Assembly (NCBI RefSeq): GCF_007096355.1
Contig: NZ_VKDF01000010.1
Span: 1-64,000 of the forward strand
Length of the DNA stretch: 64,000 nucleotides
From: Paracoccus sp. M683
GTDB lineage: Bacteria; Pseudomonadota; Alphaproteobacteria; Rhodobacterales; Rhodobacteraceae
Direction: 5' to 3'
The notes beneath the pieces were generated by a model. The model saw only the letters and a program-made list of their open reading frames with translations, did no database searches and was not told the origin of the DNA. Of this stretch, positions 57,678 to 64,000 are shown piece after piece. Every line of letters begins with the position of its first letter. Position 1 is the stretch's first letter. Position numbers and translations under genes: made by a program.

Positions 57678-59611
57678 TGAAATTCGACGGACGCATCCTG
57701 ATCCTTGGTACGGCACCGCAGGCGGTTCAAAGGCAATTGGCGGGCGAGGATTTGTCGCTGACCGATGCCGGCGATTTGCGGGGCGACATCTCGACCGACG
57801 AAATCACGCCGCTGCAAATCATGCTGAACTATGACAGCCGGCTTGCGCGCTTTGCCCATACCGGGCTGACCATCAACGGCGAAAAGCCCTTGGGTGAAAA
57901 TGCCATCGCGGATGGCAGCTTTTCGGTGCTGGTCGCGGGGCGGCGCTATGGCAAGGGTTCGTCGCGCGAACATTCGCCGCTGGCCGAATATTCCGCCGGT
58001 ATCCGGCTGGTCATCGCCGAGGGTTTTGAGCGTATCTATCGCCAGAACTGCGATAATATCGGGCTGTTCACCTCGACCGATATGGGCTTGGTCGACCGGA
58101 TCCGGGCGGGCGAGGATATTCCGGTTGATGAACTGGTTGCCGGGCGCGATCCGCTGGCGCAGGCGATTTTGCGTGCGGGTGGGCTGTTGGCCTATGGCGA
58201 TCGCTATCTGCGAGATGCCCGGTTGCGGCAGATTCAGACCGATGGCCCGCGCACCTATGCGCAAAAGATCGTCGACCGTTTTGCCTTGCAGGTCGAGGGG
58301 CTGGACTGGCAGGCGAGACCCGGAACGGGTGGTTTCGTCCGCGCCGATTTCCGGTTCATTCACGAATATTACACGGCGATGGCGGCGCATATGCTGCACA
58401 ACCATTACGGCCGCCCGCTGACCCTGTTCGAGCCGCAGAACATCCTGCTGTTCGAAGATCACCTGTCCTATGCCCACCGCTCGCCCACGCATATCAAGTT
58501 GGGGCTGCTGCCCGATGTGCGCGCAATCAGCGAGGCGCATCGCACCTTTGGCCGCGAATACGGGCTGACCGATCACGGCTATCTGCTGGGCGAGGAGGGA
58601 AGCGAAGGCATCAGCCATGCGATGATGGCCGAAAGCTATGCCTTGCCCGGCCGGATCGTGGTTGGCACCGACAGCCACACACCGCATTCCGGCGCGATCG
58701 GCGCATTCGCCTATGGCGTGGGCACGACCGATATGGCCAATGCCTTCATGACCGGCGCGGCGCGGCTGACCATGGCCGAAAGCCTGCTGATACGGCTGGA
58801 AGGGCGGCGCAACCCCGGCGTCACCGCCAAGGATATCGTGCTGCATCTGCTGGCCACCGATTTCATCCGCGATGGCGGCGGCGTGGGCAAGATCTTTGAG
58901 TTTGCGGGGCCGGTGATCGACGCCATGTCGATTGATGAGCGCACCACCATCACCAATATGGTGGCCGAGCTTGGCGGCCTGACCGGGCTTTGCGCGCCCG
59001 ATGCCGAAACCGTCCGTTTCCTGAAACAACGCCGAGGCATCGACTTCCCGCTTGAGGACTGGATGCGATCAGACCCCGGCGCGTCCTATGCCGCGACCAT
59101 CGAACTTGATTGTTCCGGCATCGGGCCGATGCTGGCCAAGCCCGGTGATCCGGGGAATGGTATCGCGCTTGCATCGCTGGATCACGAGGTTCGCGTTGAC
59201 ATCGCCTATGGCGGGTCATGCACCGCCGGAAAGCGCGACGATTTCGACAATTATCACGCTGTCGCCAAATGGGCGCTGGATCACGGGCTTAAGGTGGCTG
59301 ATGGCGTGAAGCTTTACCTGCAATGCGGCACGATTCAGGTTCGCGATTATTGCCGCGAACAAGGCTATTTCGAAACGTTCGAGGCCATCGGGGCCGAGAT
59401 GCTTGGCCCGGCCTGCGGATCCTGCGGGCAATGTGGGCCGGGTGTGTCCGAGACGGCGGATCAGGTGACGATTTCTGCGATCAACCGCAACTTTCCCGGT
59501 CGCGGCGGCCCCGGAAAGACCTGGCTGGCCAGCCCGCCCACGGTTGTCGCCAGCGCCATCGCAGGCAGGATCTGTTCGTTCGAGCAGCTTCAGGGGGAAA
59601 CACCCGGCTGA
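57677..59611 (+). CDS. Single-chain aconitase/isopropylmalate-isomerase-type hydratase, LeuD-LeuC order
   Basis: 644 aa. Residues 1-210 are the swivel (LeuD-like) domain with GRRYGKGSSREHSPLAEYSA then LVIAEGFERIYRQNCDNIGL. Residues 215-644 are the catalytic (LeuC-like) domain with VVGTDSHTPHSGAIGAFAYG and an Fe-S site: C515 (YGGSCTAGKRDD) and C580, C583, C586 (GPACGSCGQCGPG). Canonical fused aconitase A has the large domain first; here the order is reversed in one chain, without the HEAT domain of AcnB. It should interconvert hydroxy acid isomers by dehydration/hydration. The coupling with an RraA-type aldolase suggests it makes the aldol substrate. Start chosen at the TGATG overlap. Confidence 0.88.
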   Translation: MKFDGRILILGTAPQAVQRQLAGEDLSLTDAGDLRGDISTDEITPLQIMLNYDSRLARFAHTGLTINGEKPLGENAIADGSFSVLVAGRRYGKGSSREHSPLAEYSAGIRLVIAEGFERIYRQNCDNIGLFTSTDMGLVDRIRAGEDIPVDELVAGRDPLAQAILRAGGLLAYGDRYLRDARLRQIQTDGPRTYAQKIVDRFALQVEGLDWQARPGTGGFVRADFRFIHEYYTAMAAHMLHNHYGRPLTLFEPQNILLFEDHLSYAHRSPTHIKLGLLPDVRAISEAHRTFGREYGLTDHGYLLGEEGSEGISHAMMAESYALPGRIVVGTDSHTPHSGAIGAFAYGVGTTDMANAFMTGAARLTMAESLLIRLEGRRNPGVTAKDIVLHLLATDFIRDGGGVGKIFEFAGPVIDAMSIDERTTITNMVAELGGLTGLCAPDAETVRFLKQRRGIDFPLEDWMRSDPGASYAATIELDCSGIGPMLAKPGDPGNGIALASLDHEVRVDIAYGGSCTAGKRDDFDNYHAVAKWALDHGLKVADGVKLYLQCGTIQVRDYCREQGYFETFEAIGAEMLGPACGSCGQCGPGVSETADQVTISAINRNFPGRGGPGKTWLASPPTVVASAIAGRICSFEQLQGETPG

Positions 59612-59637
59612 TCGGCACGGACTGGCGCCCCGCCGGT

Positions 59638-60129
59638 TCAGTCGAAGTTGGCAAGAATCTGGCGCAGGGTCTTCAGAAAGCTGTCCAGCTGGTCCGGGGT
59701 CAGCCCCTGAACCATGTCCTCTTCGCTTTCCAGCGCCACGGCCATGATCTCGTTATGAACCCGCAGCCCTTCATCGGCCAGTGACCAGCGCCGTTTTCGC
59801 GGATCGTTGGGCGCGGAATCAAAACGCAGATAGCCAAGGTCATCGAGGATCTTCAGCGAACGGCTGACCGCCGCCTTGTCCATCTTGATGACCTCGCAGA
59901 TGCGATGGGCCGAGATCTCTGGCTCGATGTTCAACATCGACATGACGCGCCATTCGGTAATGCCGATGCCAAACCTTTCGCGATAGACAGGCGAAGTCTT
60001 GCGCTGCCAGGAATTGCTGATCGCGTTCAGCAGAAAGGGGGCGTAATGCTCGATATCAAGGATGGTTATCCCGTCGCGCGTTTTCGTCGGGCTGTGGATG
60101 CGCGCGGCATCGGGGATCCTGTCAGTCAT
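59638..60129 (-). CDS. MarR-family transcriptional regulator
   Basis: 163 aa. The winged helix (ITEWRVMSMLNIEPEISAHR, ICEVIKMDKAAVSRSLKILD, and the wing NDPRKRRWSLADEG) is flanked by dimerisation helices (LLNAISNSWQRKTSPVYRER and LDSFLKTLRQILANFD). MarR proteins next to aromatic-acid enzymes commonly sense the aromatic acid or its CoA ester. It is the last gene on the minus strand after the P450 redox genes (68-base gap), so it may be co-transcribed with them or have its own promoter in that gap. Confidence 0.9.
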   Translation of the reverse strand: MTDRIPDAARIHSPTKTRDGITILDIEHYAPFLLNAISNSWQRKTSPVYRERFGIGITEWRVMSMLNIEPEISAHRICEVIKMDKAAVSRSLKILDDLGYLRFDSAPNDPRKRRWSLADEGLRVHNEIMAVALESEEDMVQGLTPDQLDSFLKTLRQILANFD

Positions 60130-60197
60130 GGCTCTGCCTCGGGTATTGTATTCTGCTGGTAATTGGTTCTCCCGGCCTTGTCACGGGCGACCGCAAA

Positions 60198-61376
60198 TCA
60201 GGCGATCAGGTCGCCCGCCTCGGCGGCAAGGCTGGATCGCAGGATTGGCTGGCCTTCGGACTGGGCCATCAGGCGGCGAACCTTCATATGGGTTTTGGCG
60301 TCGTTGATGGTTTCAACCGCTGTCAGCACCTCGCCGTCAAAGCGCCAGACAGCGCCGTTTTCGTCCTGATGCGCGCTGTCGCCCGGCCCGGCAAGCCCGG
60401 CGATCTGAAGCTTCCAATCCGACTGATCGGACCAGAACCACGGCACCGCCGCATAGGCATCCCGCGCGCCATGCACCAGCCGCCGGGCGATGGCGCGGGC
60501 ATGATCGGTCGCCGCCTGCACGCTTTCCAGCCGCACCGGCTGGCCCGTGCGAGGATCGGGAAACACCGCGCAATCGCCAAGGGCCGAGATTGCGGGATCG
60601 GATGTCGACAGCATGGCATCGACGACGATGCCGTTTTCGACGGTCAGCCCGGCATCGCGGGCCAGTTCGGTATTCGGCACGACACCTGCTGCCAGCAACA
60701 GAAGATCGGCGGCGATGCAGGTGCCATCGGCAAGCGCGATCCCGTCTGCCGTCACCTCGGTCACGGGCTGGCCAAGATGCACGACCGTGCCCATGCTGCG
60801 ATGCATGTCCAGAAAGCGCGCCGACATTTCCGGCGACAACACGCGGGCCATCAACCGTTCTGCGGCCTCGGCCACGGTGACGTGATGACCAAGCGCGCGG
60901 GCAACGGCGGCAAACTCCAGCCCGATAAAGCCGCCGCCTATCACCGCCACGCGGCGCGGGCGGTCCAGTTCGGCGCGCAGTCTTGCGGCATCCCGAAGGC
61001 TGCGCAGATCAAGCGCGCGGTCCAGGCCGGGGATGGGCGGCCTCAGATTGCGCGTGCCGGTGGCCAGGATCAGGTGGTCATAGGCGAAGTCGCGTCCGCC
61101 CGCCCGCACGACCTGCGCTTTCCGGTCGATGGCATCCACCGTGGTCGAATGGTGAAGGTCCACGGCGTTCTTTTCAAAGAAGCTGGCCGGGCGAAGGGTC
61201 AGCTTGTCGGCCTCGCCCGATTTCAGATAGGCCTTGGACAGCGGCGGGCGCTGATAGGGCAAGCCGGGTTCTGCCCCGATCAGCGTGATCACCCCGGCAT
61301 AGCCTTCCTGCCGCAGGCTCATGGCGGCCTGAAAGCCGCCCTGACCTGCGCCAATGATGACCGCGCGGTTCGTCAT
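60198..61376 (-). CDS. FAD-dependent ferredoxin reductase (P450 electron-transfer partner)
   Basis: 392 aa of the putidaredoxin/rhodocoxin reductase type. FAD motif VIIGAGQGGFQAAMSLRQEG (5-24), PPLSKAYLKSGEADKLTLRP, NAD motif VAVIGGGFIGLEFAAVARAL and the second FAD motif SALGDCAVFPDPRTGQPVRL are present. It passes electrons from NADH to the 2Fe-2S ferredoxin whose gene overlaps its start by 4 bases, and on to the P450. The operon order is P450-ferredoxin-reductase-MarR. Confidence 0.93.
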   Translation of the reverse strand: MTNRAVIIGAGQGGFQAAMSLRQEGYAGVITLIGAEPGLPYQRPPLSKAYLKSGEADKLTLRPASFFEKNAVDLHHSTTVDAIDRKAQVVRAGGRDFAYDHLILATGTRNLRPPIPGLDRALDLRSLRDAARLRAELDRPRRVAVIGGGFIGLEFAAVARALGHHVTVAEAAERLMARVLSPEMSARFLDMHRSMGTVVHLGQPVTEVTADGIALADGTCIAADLLLLAAGVVPNTELARDAGLTVENGIVVDAMLSTSDPAISALGDCAVFPDPRTGQPVRLESVQAATDHARAIARRLVHGARDAYAAVPWFWSDQSDWKLQIAGLAGPGDSAHQDENGAVWRFDGEVLTAVETINDAKTHMKVRRLMAQSEGQPILRSSLAAEAGDLIA

Positions 61377-61696
61377 ATCTGGGCCTCGGGCAGATGGATG
61401 ACCAGACCGTCCAGATCATCCGTCAGCTTGATCTGGCAGGACAGGCGGCTGGTCGGGCGCAGTTCCGAGGCCGCGCATTCCAGCATGTCATCCTCGCCGT
61501 CATGGCGTTCGCCGGTGCGCGCAGCCCATTCGTCATCGACATAGCAATGGCAGGTCGCGCACATCATCGAGCCGCCGCATTCGCCGACAATGCCATCGAC
61601 ATCATGGGCGATGGCCGCATGCATGACATTGTCGCCGGCTTCGGCCTGAATTTCGGTTCTGCCGCCATCGGCCGCGATATAGGTCAGTTTCACCAT
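61373..61696 (-). CDS. Putidaredoxin-type 2Fe-2S ferredoxin
   Basis: 107 aa. The four cluster ligands are C40, C46, C49 (GECGGSMMCATCHCY) and C87 (SRLSCQIKL), the spacing of the vertebrate/putidaredoxin (adrenodoxin) class. C51 is an extra nearby cysteine. It carries single electrons from the reductase to the P450. It is encoded 10 bases after the P450 stop and overlaps the reductase start (ATGA). Confidence 0.95.
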   Translation of the reverse strand: MVKLTYIAADGGRTEIQAEAGDNVMHAAIAHDVDGIVGECGGSMMCATCHCYVDDEWAARTGERHDGEDDMLECAASELRPTSRLSCQIKLTDDLDGLVIHLPEAQI

Positions 61697-61706
61697 TTTT
61701 TCTTCC

Positions 61707-62939
61707 TCAGGCGGGGATAAGTTTCAGGGGCAGCTGGTCCAGCGCGTGAATGGCGTTATTCGGCCGCCAGACTGCTTCGCCGGCCGGTTCGATCCGCGCC
61801 ACCTTGCGCGACAGCGCATGCAGGATCGCTTCCATTTCCGCACGCGCGACGTTCTGGCCGACGCAGCCGTGAATGCCCGCGCCAAAGGCCATGTGGCCGG
61901 TGGGGCGGCGGTCGATGCGGAAAACCTCGGGGTCCCCCCATTTCTCGGGGTCCATATTGGCGGCGCCAAGGACACAGATGATCTTGGTGCCTTCCTCAAC
62001 CGGGAAGCCCGCGATTTCGGTATCGTGCCCGGCGGTCCGGCCAAAGGTATGGACGGGCGAGGTAAAGCGCAGCACTTCCTCGACCGCAGGGCGCACCAGC
62101 GAGGGGTCGTCGCGCAGCCGCTGCCATTCCTCGGGGTGCTGCGAGAAACACCACAGCGCGTTGCCGATGCCCGTGACGGTCGTGTCAACACCGGCGGACA
62201 GGAACGAACGCACCAGCATCGGCGCTTCTTCCTGATCCAGCTCGCCCGTGTCGGCAGCGTCATAGATCATCGCACCAAGCCCGTCATCGGTCAGCCGGTC
62301 GCGGGCACAGGCGGCCATGATCCACGGCGCGATTTCCGCGTTGCGTTCCAGTGCCCAACGACGCAGGCGGTTGTCCGGTCCCATGGCGTTGAACACGCAG
62401 GCGCCGTAATCGACCAGAATGCGCTGATCCACATCCTTCATGCCTACCGCGCGGGGAAAGACCGCGACGGGGAAGGTCTCGGCCAATTCGGTCACGCCGT
62501 CGAAACTGTCTTTTTTCAGCAGGCTGGATACCAGTTCTTCGGCCGTGGCGGCGAACATGTCGACCAGCCCTTTCACCATCTTGGGCGAAAGCGCGCGCGA
62601 CATGACCTTGCGCGTGCGGGTATGGTCGGGGGGATCCACCTCTAGAATGATCGAGGGCGCACGCCATGGCTTTTCAATCGCGAAGTCGTTCAGCCCCACG
62701 CCGCGGGACGAGACGAAATTCTCGTGATCACTGAATACCTTATGCGTCGTTGCATATTGCCCAAGCGCAAGGATCGAAAGGCGCGGGATATAAACCACCG
62801 GCCCCTTGGCCCGCAGTTCGGCATAATATTCCAGCGGGTCGCTCAGGATCGCTTCGCCATAGGGGTCGATATCCCAGACGGGGATACCGGGCGCCGGAGT
62901 GATGCGTTTGTGGCCTTCGATCAGTTCCATCGTGTTCAT
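61707..62939 (-). CDS. Cytochrome P450, CYP199A-like para-substituted benzoate monooxygenase
   Basis: 410 aa. Heme loop MAFGAGIHGCVGQNVARAE (Cys 359), ExxR in EEVLRF (288-291) and the I-helix acid-alcohol pair D252-T253 in SAGVDTT. Compared with CYP199A4, the 4-methoxybenzoate O-demethylase, as I recall its structure, all residues around the substrate carboxylate are kept at +1 numbering: R93 and S96 (WRAPS), R244, S245 and S248 (RSFLS). It should therefore oxidise 4-methoxy- or 4-alkylbenzoates to the 4-hydroxy acid. The ATG at 62939 has AGGAGG upstream. A dedicated ferredoxin and reductase follow. Confidence 0.9.
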   Translation of the reverse strand: MNTMELIEGHKRITPAPGIPVWDIDPYGEAILSDPLEYYAELRAKGPVVYIPRLSILALGQYATTHKVFSDHENFVSSRGVGLNDFAIEKPWRAPSIILEVDPPDHTRTRKVMSRALSPKMVKGLVDMFAATAEELVSSLLKKDSFDGVTELAETFPVAVFPRAVGMKDVDQRILVDYGACVFNAMGPDNRLRRWALERNAEIAPWIMAACARDRLTDDGLGAMIYDAADTGELDQEEAPMLVRSFLSAGVDTTVTGIGNALWCFSQHPEEWQRLRDDPSLVRPAVEEVLRFTSPVHTFGRTAGHDTEIAGFPVEEGTKIICVLGAANMDPEKWGDPEVFRIDRRPTGHMAFGAGIHGCVGQNVARAEMEAILHALSRKVARIEPAGEAVWRPNNAIHALDQLPLKLIPA

Positions 62940-62953
62940 GGCATTTCCTCCTG

Positions 62954-63664
62954 TCATGTCTCAATGCCGACACCGACATGTCGGTGCAGCAGATCGGGTC
63001 TTTCCCGTAGTTCGGTGGCGGGGCCGTCAAAGACGATCTGGCCGTTGGACATCAGCACCGCGCGGGTCGCAAAGCTAAGCGCGGCCTCGACATGCTGTTC
63101 GACCAGAACCACGGCGCGGGTTCCGTCGGTGGCCAGTTCCTCGAAGGCCGCCATCAGTTGTTCGCAGATAACCGGGGCAAGCCCTTCAAGCGGCTCGTCC
63201 AGCAAGATCACCTCGGGGCGGGTCATCAGCGTTCGGGCGATGGCCAGCATCTGTTGTTCGCCACCCGACAACTGCGTGCCGCCATTGCGCCGCCGTTCTT
63301 TCAGGCGGGGGAACAGGGTGTAAGCCTCGTCCAGACTGGCATCGCCCCTCATCGCAGAAAGAAGGTTCTCTTCCACCGAAAGCGAGGGGAATATGTCGCG
63401 GGTCTGAGGCACCAGCCCCAGACCAGCCGCATTGCGCCGGAAGGGTGCCATCGCACCGATTTCCAGCCCGTGCAGCCGCACCTTGCCGCCATGCAGGCGT
63501 GTCAGCCCCATGATGGTGGCAAGCAGCGTTGTCTTGCCCGCACCATTGCGGCCGATGACCGCCAGACGCTCGCCTTTGGTCAGCGAAAGGTCGATACCGC
63601 GCAGCACATGCGTCGGCCCATAGCCGGCCGTGACGGCGGAAAGTTCAAGCAGCGGCTCAGCCAT
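62954..63664 (-). CDS. livF: Branched-chain amino acid-type ABC transporter ATP-binding protein, LivF type
   Basis: 236 aa. Walker A IGRNGAGKTTLLATIMG near 36-52, Q-loop VPQTRDIFPSLSVEENLL, signature TQLSGGEQQMLAIARTLM, Walker B ILLDEPLEGLAPVICEQ. LivF/LivG-type systems in alphaproteobacteria also import aromatic acids. Only 14 bases separate its stop from the P450 start, so uptake and oxidation genes appear to share one transcript. It overlaps livG by 8 bases. ATG 63664 is chosen at the family start (MAEPLLELSAVTAGYG). Confidence 0.92.
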   Translation of the reverse strand: MAEPLLELSAVTAGYGPTHVLRGIDLSLTKGERLAVIGRNGAGKTTLLATIMGLTRLHGGKVRLHGLEIGAMAPFRRNAAGLGLVPQTRDIFPSLSVEENLLSAMRGDASLDEAYTLFPRLKERRRNGGTQLSGGEQQMLAIARTLMTRPEVILLDEPLEGLAPVICEQLMAAFEELATDGTRAVVLVEQHVEAALSFATRAVLMSNGQIVFDGPATELRERPDLLHRHVGVGIET

Positions 63665-64000
63665 GTGCGCCCCCCAGATAAAGTTCGCGCACGCGGGCAT
63701 CCCCGGCGATCTGCTGTGGTGTGCCCTCGGTCAGGATCTGTCCCGCGACCAGCACGATGATCGAGTTGGCGACGCGGAAAACCAGATCCATGTCATGCTC
63801 GATCACCAGCACGGCCAGATCTTTCGGCAGCCGCTCAATCGCCTCGACGATCAGATGCGTTTCGCTGGAGGGCACACCGGCGGCGGGTTCATCCAGGATC
63901 AGCACACGCGGCTTCAGGGCCAGCGTCAGGGCCATTTCCACCAGCCGCTGTTGGCCGTAAGCCAGCGAGTCGACGGGGCGTTCCGCCAGCGGGCCCAGTT
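63657..64000 (-). CDS. livG: Branched-chain amino acid-type ABC ATPase LivG, 5' part beyond window
   Basis: The C-terminal ~114 residues of a LivG protein run to the right edge. LAYGQQRLVEMALTLALKPR then VLILDEPAAGVPSSE (after a signature just outside or at the edge) and VIEHDMDLVFRVANSIIVLV and GQILTEGTPQQIAGDARVRE are LivG-typical, including the switch His in IEHDMD. The end YLGGAHG resembles the LivG terminus. It is the partner of LivF; permease and binding-protein genes should lie to the right of the window. Confidence 0.92.
   Translation of the reverse strand, partial: LGPLAERPVDSLAYGQQRLVEMALTLALKPRVLILDEPAAGVPSSETHLIVEAIERLPKDLAVLVIEHDMDLVFRVANSIIVLVAGQILTEGTPQQIAGDARVRELYLGGAHG

Noticed and set aside
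1..64000. Insertion sequences, integrases, tRNA genes or phage att sites
   Set aside because: No transposase/integrase motif, terminal inverted repeat pair or cloverleaf-like sequence was seen, so the decayed 48-50 kb segment cannot be tied to a visible mobile element.

Overview
This 64 kb window is a gene-dense, GC-rich piece of a bacterial chromosome or large replicon. Short intergenic gaps, many ATGA/TGATG start-stop overlaps, an AceE-type pyruvate dehydrogenase, DEAD-box/RidA/CDF housekeeping genes and a large load of TRAP and ABC uptake systems for organic acids all suggest an alphaproteobacterium of the Rhodobacteraceae (Paracoccus-like). That placement rests on gene content and sequence style only; no rRNA or tRNA gene was seen.

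Layout. 0-3.8 kb: 3' part of a type VI secretion spike gene (VgrG), a DUF4123 adaptor, a putative SHH/HNH-type nuclease effector and a small acidic, AT-richer protein that is probably its immunity protein. 3.8-5.9 kb: two-component system (minus strand). 6.0-9.0 kb: three-gene lipid-linked glycosyl transfer module (GT83, GtrB-like, GtrA-like). 9.1-16.2 kb: XRE-cupin regulator, complete Dpp/Opp-type peptide ABC transporter and an M24 peptidase in one operon. 16.3-18.0 kb: exported YtcJ-like amidohydrolase. 18.3-23.0 kb: catabolic cluster (WrbA-like flavoprotein, VOC protein, TAXI-type binding protein without signal peptide, RraA-like aldolase, Tat-exported internally duplicated protein of unknown family, dienelactone hydrolase). 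23.0-25.1 kb: MFS transporter and GntR/FCD regulator. 25.2-30.8 kb: CoA-transferase, HMG-CoA-lyase-like enzyme, TRAP transporter and a second RraA-like protein. 30.8-37.0 kb: AsnC/Lrp regulator and the pyruvate dehydrogenase genes (E1, E2, and E3 with its own lipoyl domain). 37.0-45.1 kb: TenA, BtpA/SgcQ, ribokinase-like, a glutamine-amidotransferase-like protein, a phosphotriesterase-family enzyme, a ribose-type ABC importer and a LacI regulator. 45.4-48.1 kb: DEAD-box helicase and secreted RidA. 48.1-50.4 kb: a decayed stretch with remnants of an LLM flavin monooxygenase and a FadB/FadJ-type dehydrogenase around a flavin reductase with an extra N-terminal domain. 50.4-53.3 kb: 3-oxoadipyl-CoA thiolase, ArsR/SmtB-type zinc sensor and CDF metal exporter. 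53.3-59.6 kb: GntR regulator, TRAP transporter, third RraA-like protein and a single-chain aconitase-type hydratase with LeuD-like domain before LeuC-like domain. 59.6-64 kb: CYP199-type P450 with its own ferredoxin, reductase and MarR regulator, preceded by Liv-type ABC ATPases (LivG cut by the window end).

How it fits together. The theme is scavenging of organic acids and aromatic acids. Three times a TRAP-type binding protein gene sits in the same gene run as an RraA-family protein that keeps the Arg-Asp pair of class II pyruvate aldolases. Each run adds different partner enzymes (dienelactone hydrolase/VOC; CoA-transferase/HMG-lyase; aconitase-type hydratase), which suggests three distinct routes that import a branched or hydroxylated di/tricarboxylate and cleave it to pyruvate or oxaloacetate-type products. 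The P450 module keeps the carboxylate-binding residues of the 4-methoxybenzoate demethylase CYP199A4, so it probably feeds para-hydroxybenzoate to the beta-ketoadipate pathway, of which the thiolase is the last step.

Best candidates for undescribed biology: the Tat-exported tandem-duplicated protein at 21.3 kb, the signal-less TAXI protein beside it, the domain-swapped aconitase-like fusion at 57.7 kb, the sugar/PTE/BtpA/TenA locus at 37-45 kb, and the VgrG effector/immunity pair.
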